64,000 nt of DNA from NCBI GenBank assembly GCA_949130485.1, contig OX422183.1, positions 15,187,812 to 15,251,811 of the forward strand, read 5' to 3'. The notes beneath the pieces were generated by a model. That model was given only the letters and a program-made list of their open reading frames with translations. It was not told the origin of the DNA and did no database searches. This document shows positions 22,516 through 34,500 of the stretch, one piece after another. The translations under genes were made by a program, and so were the position numbers. The stretch is from Agelas oroides (taxonomy: Eukaryota > Porifera > Demospongiae > Agelasida > Agelasidae). Within the stretch, counting starts at the first letter, position 1. Each line of letters opens with the position of its first letter.

Positions 22516-25500
22516 ATGGCATATTTACTAAAGGAACGAGGATGCAGTTCCCAAGTGGTAAGTCTTAATAAAATGAGTTGTTGTTATGCACATGTCACTC
22601 AGATGTTCCATATAGTTGGTCCTAGCCTCGTTCCCAGGCCCCGTACTGAAAGCGATGAAAAGCTGGGTGGGGCCTGGGAACGAGGCTAGTTGGTCCAGGA
22701 TGAACACTTAGTGCATAGGTGGCAGAAGATCTAGCCCAACCCATGGGATTTTAAGCCTTGGTTGTGATGTATAATGCCGTATTTTCTAGCCTCAACCACA
22801 AATTGACCTCTTTAATCTGGCTTTGGATCAAAATGCCAGGGATGCAGGCAAATGCATATGTCCACTGAAAGAGGAAGCTGATTACTATAAAAGAAGCTCC
22901 TCCATGGACTTTGAAGTAAACCTATATTCCTTAGACTTGTGATAGTGTGTCACATTCAGTTCAACTAAGATGACCTATAAATTGATCCAAGCATTTCTGC
23001 AGTGTAGCTGTCAGATCCAAGGCAACAACAACCTATTAAAGTAGGACAATCTTGAATGGCAGATCTGACTTGTAAATAATTTACAAGGTCTGTAACTGTG
23101 ATGGCACTATTAAGATTCATTGGCTTCTTTACATTTCCCATGGTGGCAATCAGAATCAACAAGGGGGGCGGGCGTGTCCCTTTGATGTGGCATGTGGCCC
23201 TTTGTAGTGGTCTGGTGGCACTTTCATATGGCCGAGTGGAACTTTGAAAAAATCCTCCAACATTTAGCTACAAAAAAAATGCTGGAAAGGCCAAGCGCTA
23301 TCCTGGAAGACAGGCATCATCACACAGTTCTCTGGCAAAGGTACTGTAGAAAGGGGCCTTGTAGCCCCCGCCCATTAATGTGCTATCAGAAATGTATGTA
23401 ACTTGGCTCCAGTTTAGAGGCAGTGACAGGGAGAAGGTTTGTGGACCTAGCTCCCTGGCCTAGTGGTGAGCAAGGGGCGAGTTGATCTTTCTGAAACTAA
23501 GCTCAAGTTTAGTAGCTTTCAGTGTGGGTGCATATTTTTCTTGAAAGCCAACATAGCCAAATTCCAGTCTTTGAAGTCAATTGTGAGTTTTGTCCTGTAG
23601 ACTGGATATGAAGTGGTTTCATTACAAATCCATATGTGCTGCTTTCACTTGTTTTGTATGTGTGTTGATGATGTGGTCAGACTGTTGGTGGAGCCTTGGA
23701 GAGGGAGCAAATTTCCATTTTAGCTGAGGAACTGAAAATTGAGTTTACGGCATTATAAGGCACAGTGAACAGTTTGGTGCAATTTGCTTGTCAATCTTGT
23801 GTAGACTTTGACCTTGCCCATATGGTCGTTCACATGATTCGGAGATTTGTGATCAAAGGTTTTGTCCTGGCTACCTTAAAAGGGGAATCTCATTTGGAGT
23901 AGAACTAGACTGTAGTGAAGTATTTAGTCAATGTATCAGTACCACTGCGAAATAAATTCTCTCTACTAAACTCTTGGGAAAGGATCTTGTAGCAAGAATT
24001 TCATCTCATATTTGTTTTTATGTTGTTTTATATAAACTTTCAGACGGATTTGCCACAACCTAGACAACGTTCAAAGAAATCTGAGGCCAAGCCAAGACAA
24101 GCGGAGGTACTACAATGGTGTAGAAAGATTTATTCGATGTTTAGCAAGCAGATTTTGTAGCAGTATTAGATGGTGATATTAATTAGTATAGATAGAGTAG
24201 CAGACATACATAGCTAGCACAACATGTGCAAATGTACATGGCAAGTGTGTTAGGGGAGGGGGTAAAAAGGGGGGGGGGGGGGGGAGGCTTTACAACTAGC
24301 ACTATGGGTAGCCTCATTCATTTTGGTACTCCATAACTATTAATGTTAATCAATTGCAGGTCTGCACTTGTTATAACCCTGAAACATGTACTCCTCAAGA
24401 TCCTTTTGAAAGGGCTTGGAAAGTAAGTATTGTGGAAGACTGATTTGTGTTTGGTATGGAAAACAGAAGATTGAGAACACGCAAGTTGGAAACAGCTGCT
24501 TGTAGCCTCAATCCAGGGCCCTCGAGCTAGTAGCTAACTTTCTTTTTCCTGGCAGGGATAGCTAACTGATCATGGTATTTAAAAGCTTTGAGATTCTGAC
24601 ATTTTTATTGGGTGTCTGTTGTTCACAGTACAAAACAGATAGAAGGAGTTCTAGCCTACATAATGACATTGATACTCAGCTTCCATATTGATACTGTTAA
24701 TTTTAGTGCTATTCTTTTATATGTACGTACGTAAGTAGCATCTGCAAAACATGTGCATGCACGCACACATGTGCACACGTACACACGCACACAAGGCAAT
24801 TGAGGCTGGAGAGACTTCCACACTTGAACAAGCCATTCAAGCAATGAAGGAGGCTGAGCATGGGTCTCCTAAAGCACTGAAGGAAACATTTTCTGCACAA
24901 AATCTTTTTGAAGTAAGTTCTACACTGTCGTTTGAAAGTGGAACTGTGTACAAACTGATAACGGGCCATACAACCCTTTTTGCTTGTGCACAACATTTTA
25001 AGGTGGCAGGTAACCCTGTTACTTTGAAGGTTGACAAACCTGGAATCCAAGCTGATAGATTTCTTTGTCTTGCTAAACTTTTAGCGCGTAATCAGTTTTG
25101 GGAGTCTCAAACCGTTCACTGTCCGTAAAATTGGGGATTTTCCCCATTTCCTGTCGGCATTGGCATCCAATAATCAGTTTATAATTAAGTTAGTTAAGAT
25201 GTGGCCTGGCGGTACCCTTCATGTGGTGGTCGGAACTTTGAAGATAAGCTTAGATCGACTTAAAAAAAAAGAAAAAAAAAGAAAAAAAAAAAAGAAAGAG
25301 TTTAGTAGAGTGCTGTAGTGTCAGTAGCTGTGAGTAGTACGTAGTGCCTGCTTGTGAAAGCAAGCTTGTGTCTAGAAGCAGCAGAAAGGCCACAGTGGCC
25401 AAGACTGTACTCATTGGGCAGGCCCAGGTCTTGCGATCGTATGCCTAGCCTAGTTGGTGACCGTGGCCAGGTGCTTCGAGTGCTGGGCTGGGCTTTAACT

Positions 25501-28500
25501 AGAATACGCAATTTATCGTTGGTGCTACACTCTGGTACCCAAGGGAGCTGAACGGTGGTTGTGTGTGGAACAGAGCCGTGAGTTGTTTAGCGACATAAAG
25601 GGGAGAGGTGGGGCTAGTAATGCTTGCTTGCACTCGTGAATGAGCCCCTCCCGTAGACAAGCTGTGAATTTTTTGAAATGTGCATTCATTTTGGTGCAGT
25701 CAAAGTTGTCCATTCCAAGAGTAGTGACAAACATGAGTCTAGCCTGACTTTGGGAATAACTCTGAACAAAAGCTGGCACAGACTGATTTGAGATACATTG
25801 GTGGTTAGGACGCTACCTACAGTGAGCGTGTAGATGCGTCCATCGAGTGGCAATTTTGGTTCATGAATATATTAATGAGCTACTAAAACCCTTTTTTAAA
25901 ATTAGGCAAAGCAAGATTGCCCTAAACCAAACCCTAACCCTGAAACTAGGAGTAACACTGGTCCTGACTGTAACCCAGGTTTATGTTTTCGTTAACCTCC
26001 GCCGAGAGACTTCCACCGCCACCTTAATAAGATAAAGGTCTCATACTACCATGTGTATGTGGCAGTCCCAGGTAGAAACTGGACATTACTCCATAATAAT
26101 AAATATCATTGTTTCTCAGGCAATTGCGCATGCCAATTTCCACCCGCATGATAATTCTTTAATAATGGTCATGTGACAGTTCGCCTAAGAGCATGCTCAT
26201 TTACCTTTGTGGCCAGTGCCTCATGTCGACTTCTCAATACTTTTTGTGAACCAGCTGTTCCATTCAGTCTCTAGTTGTCCTTACAGGAAGGATGGTCCTT
26301 TTGTTGATACAAATCTGCAATAGTCTGAGGGGCTTGTACCTCATGAATGAGGTCGCAACCATGGCGGAAGCCTTCAAAGAGTTTGCACAGCAACAGATGG
26401 AAGGCTGTTCTGGTTTTGTCTTCTCTGAAGACTTACGACGATATTTTCTTTGAGTGCTTCATTGCTTTGGCATCTTCTGGACCATTTTGGACATTGTTTT
26501 CAAGGCTGATATCTTGCCAACTTGTGCCTGTTTTGATTTATCGGAAAGACAGGCTAGTCTCACAAACCAGACCCTTTCTGTTTCTGTGGTAGTGCCGATC
26601 GCATATTGGATGCAAGTACTGGAAGCGCTCAGTGCTGCGGAAGAGAAAGGGTCTGGCTTATGAGACTTGACAGTTTGTAAGCATAAGCAAAAGCAGATGC
26701 AGCACTTTTCGACAAGCATGAATTGATGGTACAAAGGTCACTAATTAATAAAAATTATTTTTAAATAGCTGATGCACGCATGGTTTGTGAAACATCAAGG
26801 CCTTATTCCATTGTGTGTTTTGATTGCCTGCATTTGAAGTGCTGTACCACAGAACCTTTGTAAAGGGTGGAGTTTACACATCTGCGCAAATGTGTCAAGT
26901 ATTCATACACCTACATAGAGCGTATGAGTCCTTTAGAGCCCATAGCACCAAAAGTCACACTTTTAACTGAACTAGTATTCTTGCTAGTAGTTTGTTAGTG
27001 TTTCCACTCTCTAGGCCTGTAGTAATAAGGGTGGGCAATGGTTCTGAGCGTCACAGCGAGCAGCTGTTCAGACAGACCTCCTGCTAGCGATAATATCGAT
27101 CAAACAGCACAAGTAGGCAGGCTTTGTTTTGTGTTTACCTGGAGTAACACTCCTTTTGTGAGCTACTATAGAACCCTCTCCAGCAGTAAGTGATATCATC
27201 CAACCTGAGAACAGACAGCTTTACAAGCCTGCGACTGGTCAGAGGAGGTCGGACACGGTTGAACTTTACTAATTAAAATGGCTGAGGTCACACTAATTGC
27301 TTTTTCGTATCTTAACAGACTAGCTCTCTCGACTTTTACTGAGGTGGGTTCCCAGTTTTCAAACAAGATTCAAGGCTGGGGCCAGTCATAGAAAAAGCTA
27401 AAAAGCTTTCTACCATGCAATATCCAAGATCAATTAGTGTGACCTCAGCCATTTTAATTAGTAAAGTTCAACCATGTCCGACCTCCTCTGGCACCAGTGA
27501 TATCATCCAACCTGAGAACAGAAGCCTGCGACTGGTACTCTTACCACGTGGCTACTTCATTGTGGCCCCACCTCTTGCATTACACCCCTTCCTACCTAGG
27601 ATTACTAATAACTATCAGGGATATGCCTGAAGTATAGAGAAGCTGTAACCATCACTGTAGGGCAGACATTCTGCATTACAGCACTTGAAATGTGGTAGGG
27701 TGATTGAAATATGCATGTTTAATTTCTACCCTGGACTGCTACAATTTCATGGAGCTTTAAACAGCTGGTTGTGTTTGTAGTGCTTATTTGAGATTGTAAA
27801 CTCTGGTTAATAAACAGTAACTAACCACCCCATCTCCCAAAAACTAACCACCCCATCCATTTGAGCCATAAATGCCCCACCCATTTAAGTCATAAATGCC
27901 ACACCCATTTAAGCCATAAATGCCCCACCCTTTTAAGCCATAAAATGCCCCATCCATTTAAGCCATAAATGCCCCAGCCCCATCTCCCTGTATGTTTTAA
28001 CTTCACACTTTATGTATGTGTGAAATTTTGAACATCGATGTGCCAGCGGTGTTGGTGCTCCCCCACTTGACACACAACTGAAGTCAAAGTAGTATCAAAT
28101 ATACACCAAATAAATGAAAAAGGTGTAAATTTTGTTTTGTATAAACACTAAATCCTTGTAGCACGTTCAAATAATGTATTCGATGCATGTCTTATTTGAT
28201 TACACTTGAATAAAAGATTTGTTGTGGAGCTCGAAGTACTGTACCGTAGACACTTTATGCGTTGCTCTATATTCTGCGTCAAAATTAACAATACAGAAAG
28301 TGCATTTTCTAATTTTGCGTCAACTGTCACATTCTAATGTTGTATCGTTGATGTCGTTCCACAAGCTGTCATCGTGAGCTGTCTATTGGCTAACAGATCG
28401 CTCTCACAGCACACAGTTATCACAAGCGCAAGCAAAAGAAGTGACAATGGCATCAATCTCAAAGTGCATCTCTTTGAGTGAAAAGTTCAATCTTCACACT

Positions 28501-31500
28501 CTAATCTTGCATCAATTTTAGCATTCTATTTGTGCTTCATCCGGAAAAATAATTTTTGAGTGATGCATGTTTAGAGTGCTTACAATAACAATTGAAGCTG
28601 CTACAAGGGCTGAGAAATGTACATGGGGTAGCTATGACTAATTTACGAGTCTTACAATTGACAAGGAAAAGGAGCAATGCCTTTTTGCTTTGATGGTCTA
28701 AGTAAACTTCAAAGTCCTAGTGACATTTATTTGTTGTACTCCATGCATGCACTTTGCATTAATTTGTCCATACAAGGAATGTAAGTATAGCATTGGACTT
28801 CAATAAAACCTACATTACCCTTGTCATCTGAAGCTTATAGTGCTGTAACACTTGAAGTTGCTACAAGGACTAGGAAATGTACCTAGGCCACAGAATCTGA
28901 TAGTTAATTAATGAGTCTTATAGTTCACATGATGAGGAAAAGAAACAATGTGCTTTGTTGTACATAGGCCACAGATAGTTAAGTTATAGTTGTACCATGG
29001 CTTCTTAATGGGTATGGGGATTGTACCATCTGAGGGTTAATGATGTACTTCCGAGGGCGAATTAAGGACATCAATAACCCGAGGATGGTACAAGCTGGCT
29101 TGTATCATAATTGATCTGATTAGTCTGGTGTGAGGTTTTTGCTATGTGAACGGGCTGGACTGTTGCTTAGCAACCTGGTTGTGGATCACAGGTGCCGCCA
29201 CGGTGGACATGGGATTTGTACCCCGTGGCGGCTTCTTTCAACTTCCCACGCAGTATGATACAATGAGTCTTACAGTTCACATGATGAGGAAAAGAAACAA
29301 TGTGCTTTGTTGTACATAGGCCACAGATAGTTAATGAGTCTTACAGTTCACATGATGAGGAAAAGAAACAATGCTGTTTGTTGTGTAGTGCTCACCAATT
29401 CTGAACTGGAGTAGCTAACCACACTCAGTTTATGTGCATGCAGTGTGCTAACTTACAACTTTAGCATTGCGATTCTTATTTATGCATGTACATGCACATG
29501 TGTGTCTGTGTCTATGCATACATACACACATGCAAACACACACACACACGCACACACATGCACATAAGGACATGCACACACCCATGCACATACATTCTGC
29601 ACATGCACATATAGCATGCACACACACATACACATACACACACTTAATGTATATGTGGCAGTCCTGGATAGAAATCGAATATTATTCCGTCGGGTATTTC
29701 GAACGCATCACCGTGTTTGACGCGCTGTAGCGCTAAGCTTCCGCTAGGGGCGGGGTTCATACGTGCTTCGTGGACGTATCAGATATTCATGCGTTTACAT
29801 AGCGCGTATGAGCCCCACCCTTAGCGGAAGTTCAGCGCTATAGCGCGTCAAACTCGGCGATGTGCTCGAAATACGCAACAGAATAATATTCGATTTCTAT
29901 TCGGGACTGCCACATATGTTTACTAATAGATAATGGTAGCCATCAAGCATATCTAAACCGAAAGGAATAAATTCAGATAAAATGAATCCTAGTGGGATTT
30001 ATGGTCAATAACGACCCAACTCTGAGGGCAGAGCCTGAGGGTAAACCATAAATCCCAGACTAACATGTATTATGTGTTATATTCTCCAACCTGATTGCTC
30101 CTTGTTGAACATACAAGGTATATTTTTCACTGTAAAGAAGCTTATAGGAAACATCATTTTACAACTTCCTGTGGTATAATTATGAAACAGAATCTACAAC
30201 TTCCTGTCAGTGTATGGAAAATAATACCCACTATTACTATAGAAACAATGGTGAAGTGGAGAATTCATGCACATACACACTCATTGATAGCTGGCTTTTG
30301 AAGGTGGAACATTTGAGCAGGAGATGGAGTCTGATCATGAGGGTGGGTCTTCTGCACTCCTGAATATCTGTCGTCTCATAAAGCAAAGTGGAGTGGCATA
30401 CAGCATGAGTCTCCTGGCACTCTGTGGCTTCCATGGAAGAAAGGAGATGGCAATTATGCTCGTAAATCAAGGAGCAGGTAATGCTATCTTGCTATGCTAA
30501 CGTATTTGGTAAAGTCACGGAAGCATATTATGTATATGTACATAAGTGCTCAATAATTCCCCCCTCCCTCCGATTTTGTTTGGCAGCTTTTCTCCAATGC
30601 TGCAAGTCAATGGAAAGCCTGGATTCAAGGCTAATATGCTTGATTCAAGGCTAGTATGCTAACCTCTCTTACAAGTAGTAGCACTAATCTTAGTAATAAT
30701 CATCATCCACAAATTAAAGTTTCATGGTTTTGGCTTAACAAATGAACACACATTTCCGCAAAGAAGTTTCCCCCATTCATTACTGGAAGTACCAAATAAA
30801 AATGACGTCTTGAGTACATTAGTACATCTATAACATACCACACACAATGGGACTTCCAGACACCACATCCCAACTAAGAATAAACCACAAGAGCTAAATT
30901 GAGGGTCTCATGCTGCTGCATGCAATGACTTATATAACTCGTTATGAAGAGAACAGCATCTTTCATAGTGATCAGTTCCAGCTTTTTGGAGACAACCCAG
31001 TATTGCCTTGTACGAAACACTTAAAAAGGGATGCGGTTTAGAATAGGCCATGACAGGGCTTATGTGCTGGAAAGAGGTGTGTGATTTGTGCATCCGAGTA
31101 TGAGAGCATGCACTGCAAAAACGAATTGGTTGTTTTAACCCACAGAGTGGTTACCCTGGTTGCAGACAACCCAAAGAGACAGTGGTTATCTACTATATTT
31201 TTGCTGATTACATAAAGACAACTGGAAAGGAAGCTTTCCCAGACTATCTTACAACAAGCATCTTGTAGTTACATCTGTGTGAAGGAGTTACACTTGTTTG
31301 TATACAAGAACAACCATGATCTTTCACGACTGAACATCTGTGAGAGAGTCACAAGCTTTTGTCAAAAGCATCATCTTTTTGAATTGTGGTTGTAGTGATT
31401 CCCTCACAGATGTTCTGTGGGTTGTCAGTTGTAAGGTATGATTTGGGCTCAGGTTGCTTATGCAATTAGCCTCTAGTACCAAAGTAAGCTTCTCATAACC

Positions 31501-34500
31501 ACTGCAACCAAGGTAACCACTCAGTGGTTAAAACAACCAATGATTTTTTGCAGTGTGAGAATAACCTGCAAAGTGTGAGATTCAAGGCATGAGACTCGGT
31601 AGGTCAGTAAAGTTACGATTTGTGGTCAACCTGCAGCAATTACATAATGACCTTCACTAACTACTCTCCAAAACAATTTTGGCAGCGACAACTCTCAATT
31701 TTGATAATTAGCATTTCTTCACTACTGTACAATAACACTGTGTTTTCATATTCACAGATGTGAATGCCAAGTGTGCTTGTAAGCTTCATGGTCCTGGAAC
31801 ACCCTTACTTCAGATGATGGTCCACTGCCTTAGCAAAGATGAGTGTGACAAGTTCAGTGCCACCATGCTAGAGTACTTCATTAAAGAAGAAAGAGCAAAA
31901 CTTGGTGGGGAGATAGCCACTCAACACATTGGTCTGCAGAAGGAAAGAGTGACATATGGCATGCTCGACCTGCTTCTATCGATGAAGAGAATAGATTGTG
32001 CAAAAGTGCTAGTTCAAGAAGGAGTAGACCCAATTAATGGGGGCTGTCCTGGTGGTGAAAAGTTTGATGTGGTGCCAATGTTTCAAGAATATCGTGACCA
32101 CGGTACCAATGAATTCATTTGCTGGGCATTCAATGAGTATATCCCCCAACACCCTGAGATTGACCTCAAGAAATTTGCTCGGCGAATCATCCACTCCATC
32201 ATCAACATGAAATTTGAAAAGTCCGCTTTTTGGAAACCTGTTAGAAGAGCCCCAGCACATGCTGTTCTCACATCTCGTCACAAGAAGGCAATTGAACACT
32301 TGGTACAATGTGCCAACGATGATTTCAGTCTGGATCTGCTTGCTGAGCGAAGTTCCACCGGCAAGACAGCACTTCATGTTGCTGCTGAGGACAACGATGT
32401 TAAATCAGTACAACTTCTCCTGCAACTGTAAGCATCTCTCATGGAAATGTGCAGTGCTTAGCTGTATTAGCCTCATTCCTAGAATGTCTGGGAACAAGGC
32501 TAAATGTACATGTTTGTAAGTAAGTGCACAGATATGAGCATTTTTTGTAGCAGTGCATCTGTCATGTTTAATTAATAAAGGCCGGGATTTAATGCATTTC
32601 TGAGATGTGTATTTCAACAAAAGGGAAATTGTGGATTGAAATGAATGAGTGCATAGCTAGTTTATGGAAGAAGAGATCTGAGTATAGCCTTGTTCCCTGG
32701 TCCCAATGGCGGTTCTAAGACACTATTACTGGGGGGCTAAAGTAACAGGTGGAGTGTGAGTAAGACCGCGCGTAAGCGCGCTCCACCTAGGGGGTCTGGG
32801 GGCATGCCCCCCCCCCCCCCCCCAGAACATTTTTTAGATTCTAGAGATGGGTTCTAGTGCAATCTGAGTCAGTTAGAGCTTTCATGCCTGCCAGTCTGAT
32901 AGTGATCCCGTAGACTATTCTTGAGATATCGACGTTTTAGGCCAACTTCTGGTTGACGAAAATGACGACAACAACGAAATTTGTATCATCCTAGCATATA
33001 CCAGGGGGTGGGGCAGAGAAAGTTTTGGGGGGCTCCAGCCCCTCCCAGCCCCCCCATAAAACCGCCAATGCCTGGTCCTCCCCAGGTTTTGTCACATACT
33101 GTATGAAACACAAGGCACGTGGATTCAAGATTTGATCGTGTGTGCCCATGACATATTGTGCATGGTTTTGATGATTGAAGTAATGCCCATACAGTCTGAC
33201 TGCAAATAGGCCAGCATTATAACTGCTAGACAATTAGAGTTCTAAATGTTGTTGAGACCTGTAGATCAGTTGGAACTCAGAGCACATTCACTAGATGGCA
33301 AGGACTCCACGCTTGATCCCAAGTGTTAAAAGTTCACAGCAACAAATTGAGAAAATTTTCCCCTATGCAGTAACCATGTTGGAACACACTCTACAAACCA
33401 AAAAGCAAGCTATTTACATGGGTTACTAGTTCTACATTTACTCTCATGCTTTTATAGTGGAGCTGACACACGAGCCGCCGACAACTCTGACATGAACCCC
33501 TTCATGATGGCAATAGAGAAAGGTCATTTGGAGGTGGTGAAGGCCATGATAATCAAGGACCCCGACCTTGTGACAATGCAGATGGGATCTGGGTTAACGG
33601 TGATTCACTGGGTTCTGGAGAAGAGCCATCGCAGTGCTTTTTTCAAGGTATACTCATTATTTATGTGCATGTTTATTTACCAACCTTGACTGTGTGAGTC
33701 CCCATTATTTTTCACAATTGTCACTGCATAATTTTCCACACTGCTAACTATAGTATATCAATCTGTTTGCACTGGAGTGCAGTGACAATTAGTTGTATCA
33801 AACTGCCATATAGCTGATGAATATTGCAATATAAATTTGAGTATGATTGTGTGTTATATTGTTTCTGTTCACTCTTGTCAAGTTGAATTGTAGTCTGAAC
33901 TGAAAAAATTTAATATCCAGTCAAATTTCTCTTTCTCTCCCCCCATCCCAACTGCTGGTAACAGACTAGCAGGAATCTGTGCTGCTACCCTCTGTATTCT
34001 AGATCTGTGAGTAGAATGGCTTGTCTAGACAATCACTACCTATGTACAGTAGGTGTTAATGCTCCAGCTGTTCCTCCGAATCGTCTCTCATAACTGTCTT
34101 CTGAATCGCTCAATAGCTAGTGACTGCATAACTAGCCTCTTAACCTCATTCCTCTTTCTATGCCTGGAAAAGAGCCTGGGTATGAAGCTATGCATGAACA
34201 TGTTGCCATATTAGGAGGAATGGCTATGGCCGCACCACACTTCAACCCCCCCCCCCCCCTCCCCACAGGCTACAGGCATGCTACGTATGGGGTCTTTTTT
34301 TTTTTAGCCAAAAAAAGATGATTTATGTACGTTGAAATACTGTGTATTAACACCCCCCGAGATATCTGCAGCAATTCAATTGGACAGCAGCTCACTATGT
34401 TCCGCTGTAATTACAGTAATCCAGACTAAGCAAGCCGGTCATTGTTAAACTCCCTCCACCTACTGTGATATTAATATTGCAACATTTGAACACATGAGTG

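Larger units (their letters stand above)
22516..24912 (+). other. Gene 2 N-terminal exons (Cys-rich leader and first ankyrin helix)
   Basis: Five consecutive exons of 42, 126, 63, 63 and 117 bp all begin and end in phase 0 and have good GT donors (GTAAGT at 22558, 24423 and 24913). They encode a polar leader with paired cysteines (GKCICPLKEE, then VCTCYNPETC), a basic segment (PRQRSKKSEAKPRQ) and an ankyrin-like helix (AIEAGETSTLEQAIQAMKEA). I recognise no known domain before the ankyrin part. Because each exon is symmetric, any could be skipped without a frame change. Their assignment to gene 2 is inferred from phase, strand and position. A short independent upstream gene is possible but less likely, since the last exon runs straight into an ankyrin-type exon. 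Confidence 0.65.
24913..30290. other. Long gene 2 intron (5.4 kb)
   Basis: I find no further ankyrin-type exon with matching phase here. The interval holds an A-rich tract (25261-25295), a ~117-bp hairpin MITE (26551-26667, AGTCTCACAAACCAGACCCT ends), several inverted and tandem repeats listed separately, a CA microsatellite and a 261-bp MITE. AACCCTAACCC near 25930 is too short to call telomeric. A missed small exon cannot be excluded. Confidence 0.55.

Noticed and set aside
24913-25128. Readthrough of gene 2 exon 24796-24912
   Set aside because: A strong GTAAGT donor sits at 24913, and the continuation shows no ankyrin pattern; taken as open intron.
25920-25945. AACCCTAACCC, telomere-like
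   Set aside because: Only two units; no array.
27841-27977. Possible CRISPR-like spaced repeat
   Set aside because: Units are contiguous with no unique spacers, in an intron-bearing eukaryotic gene; an ordinary tandem repeat.
29448-29730. His/Thr- and Cys/Val-rich ORFs on both strands
   Set aside because: Produced by the CA microsatellite.
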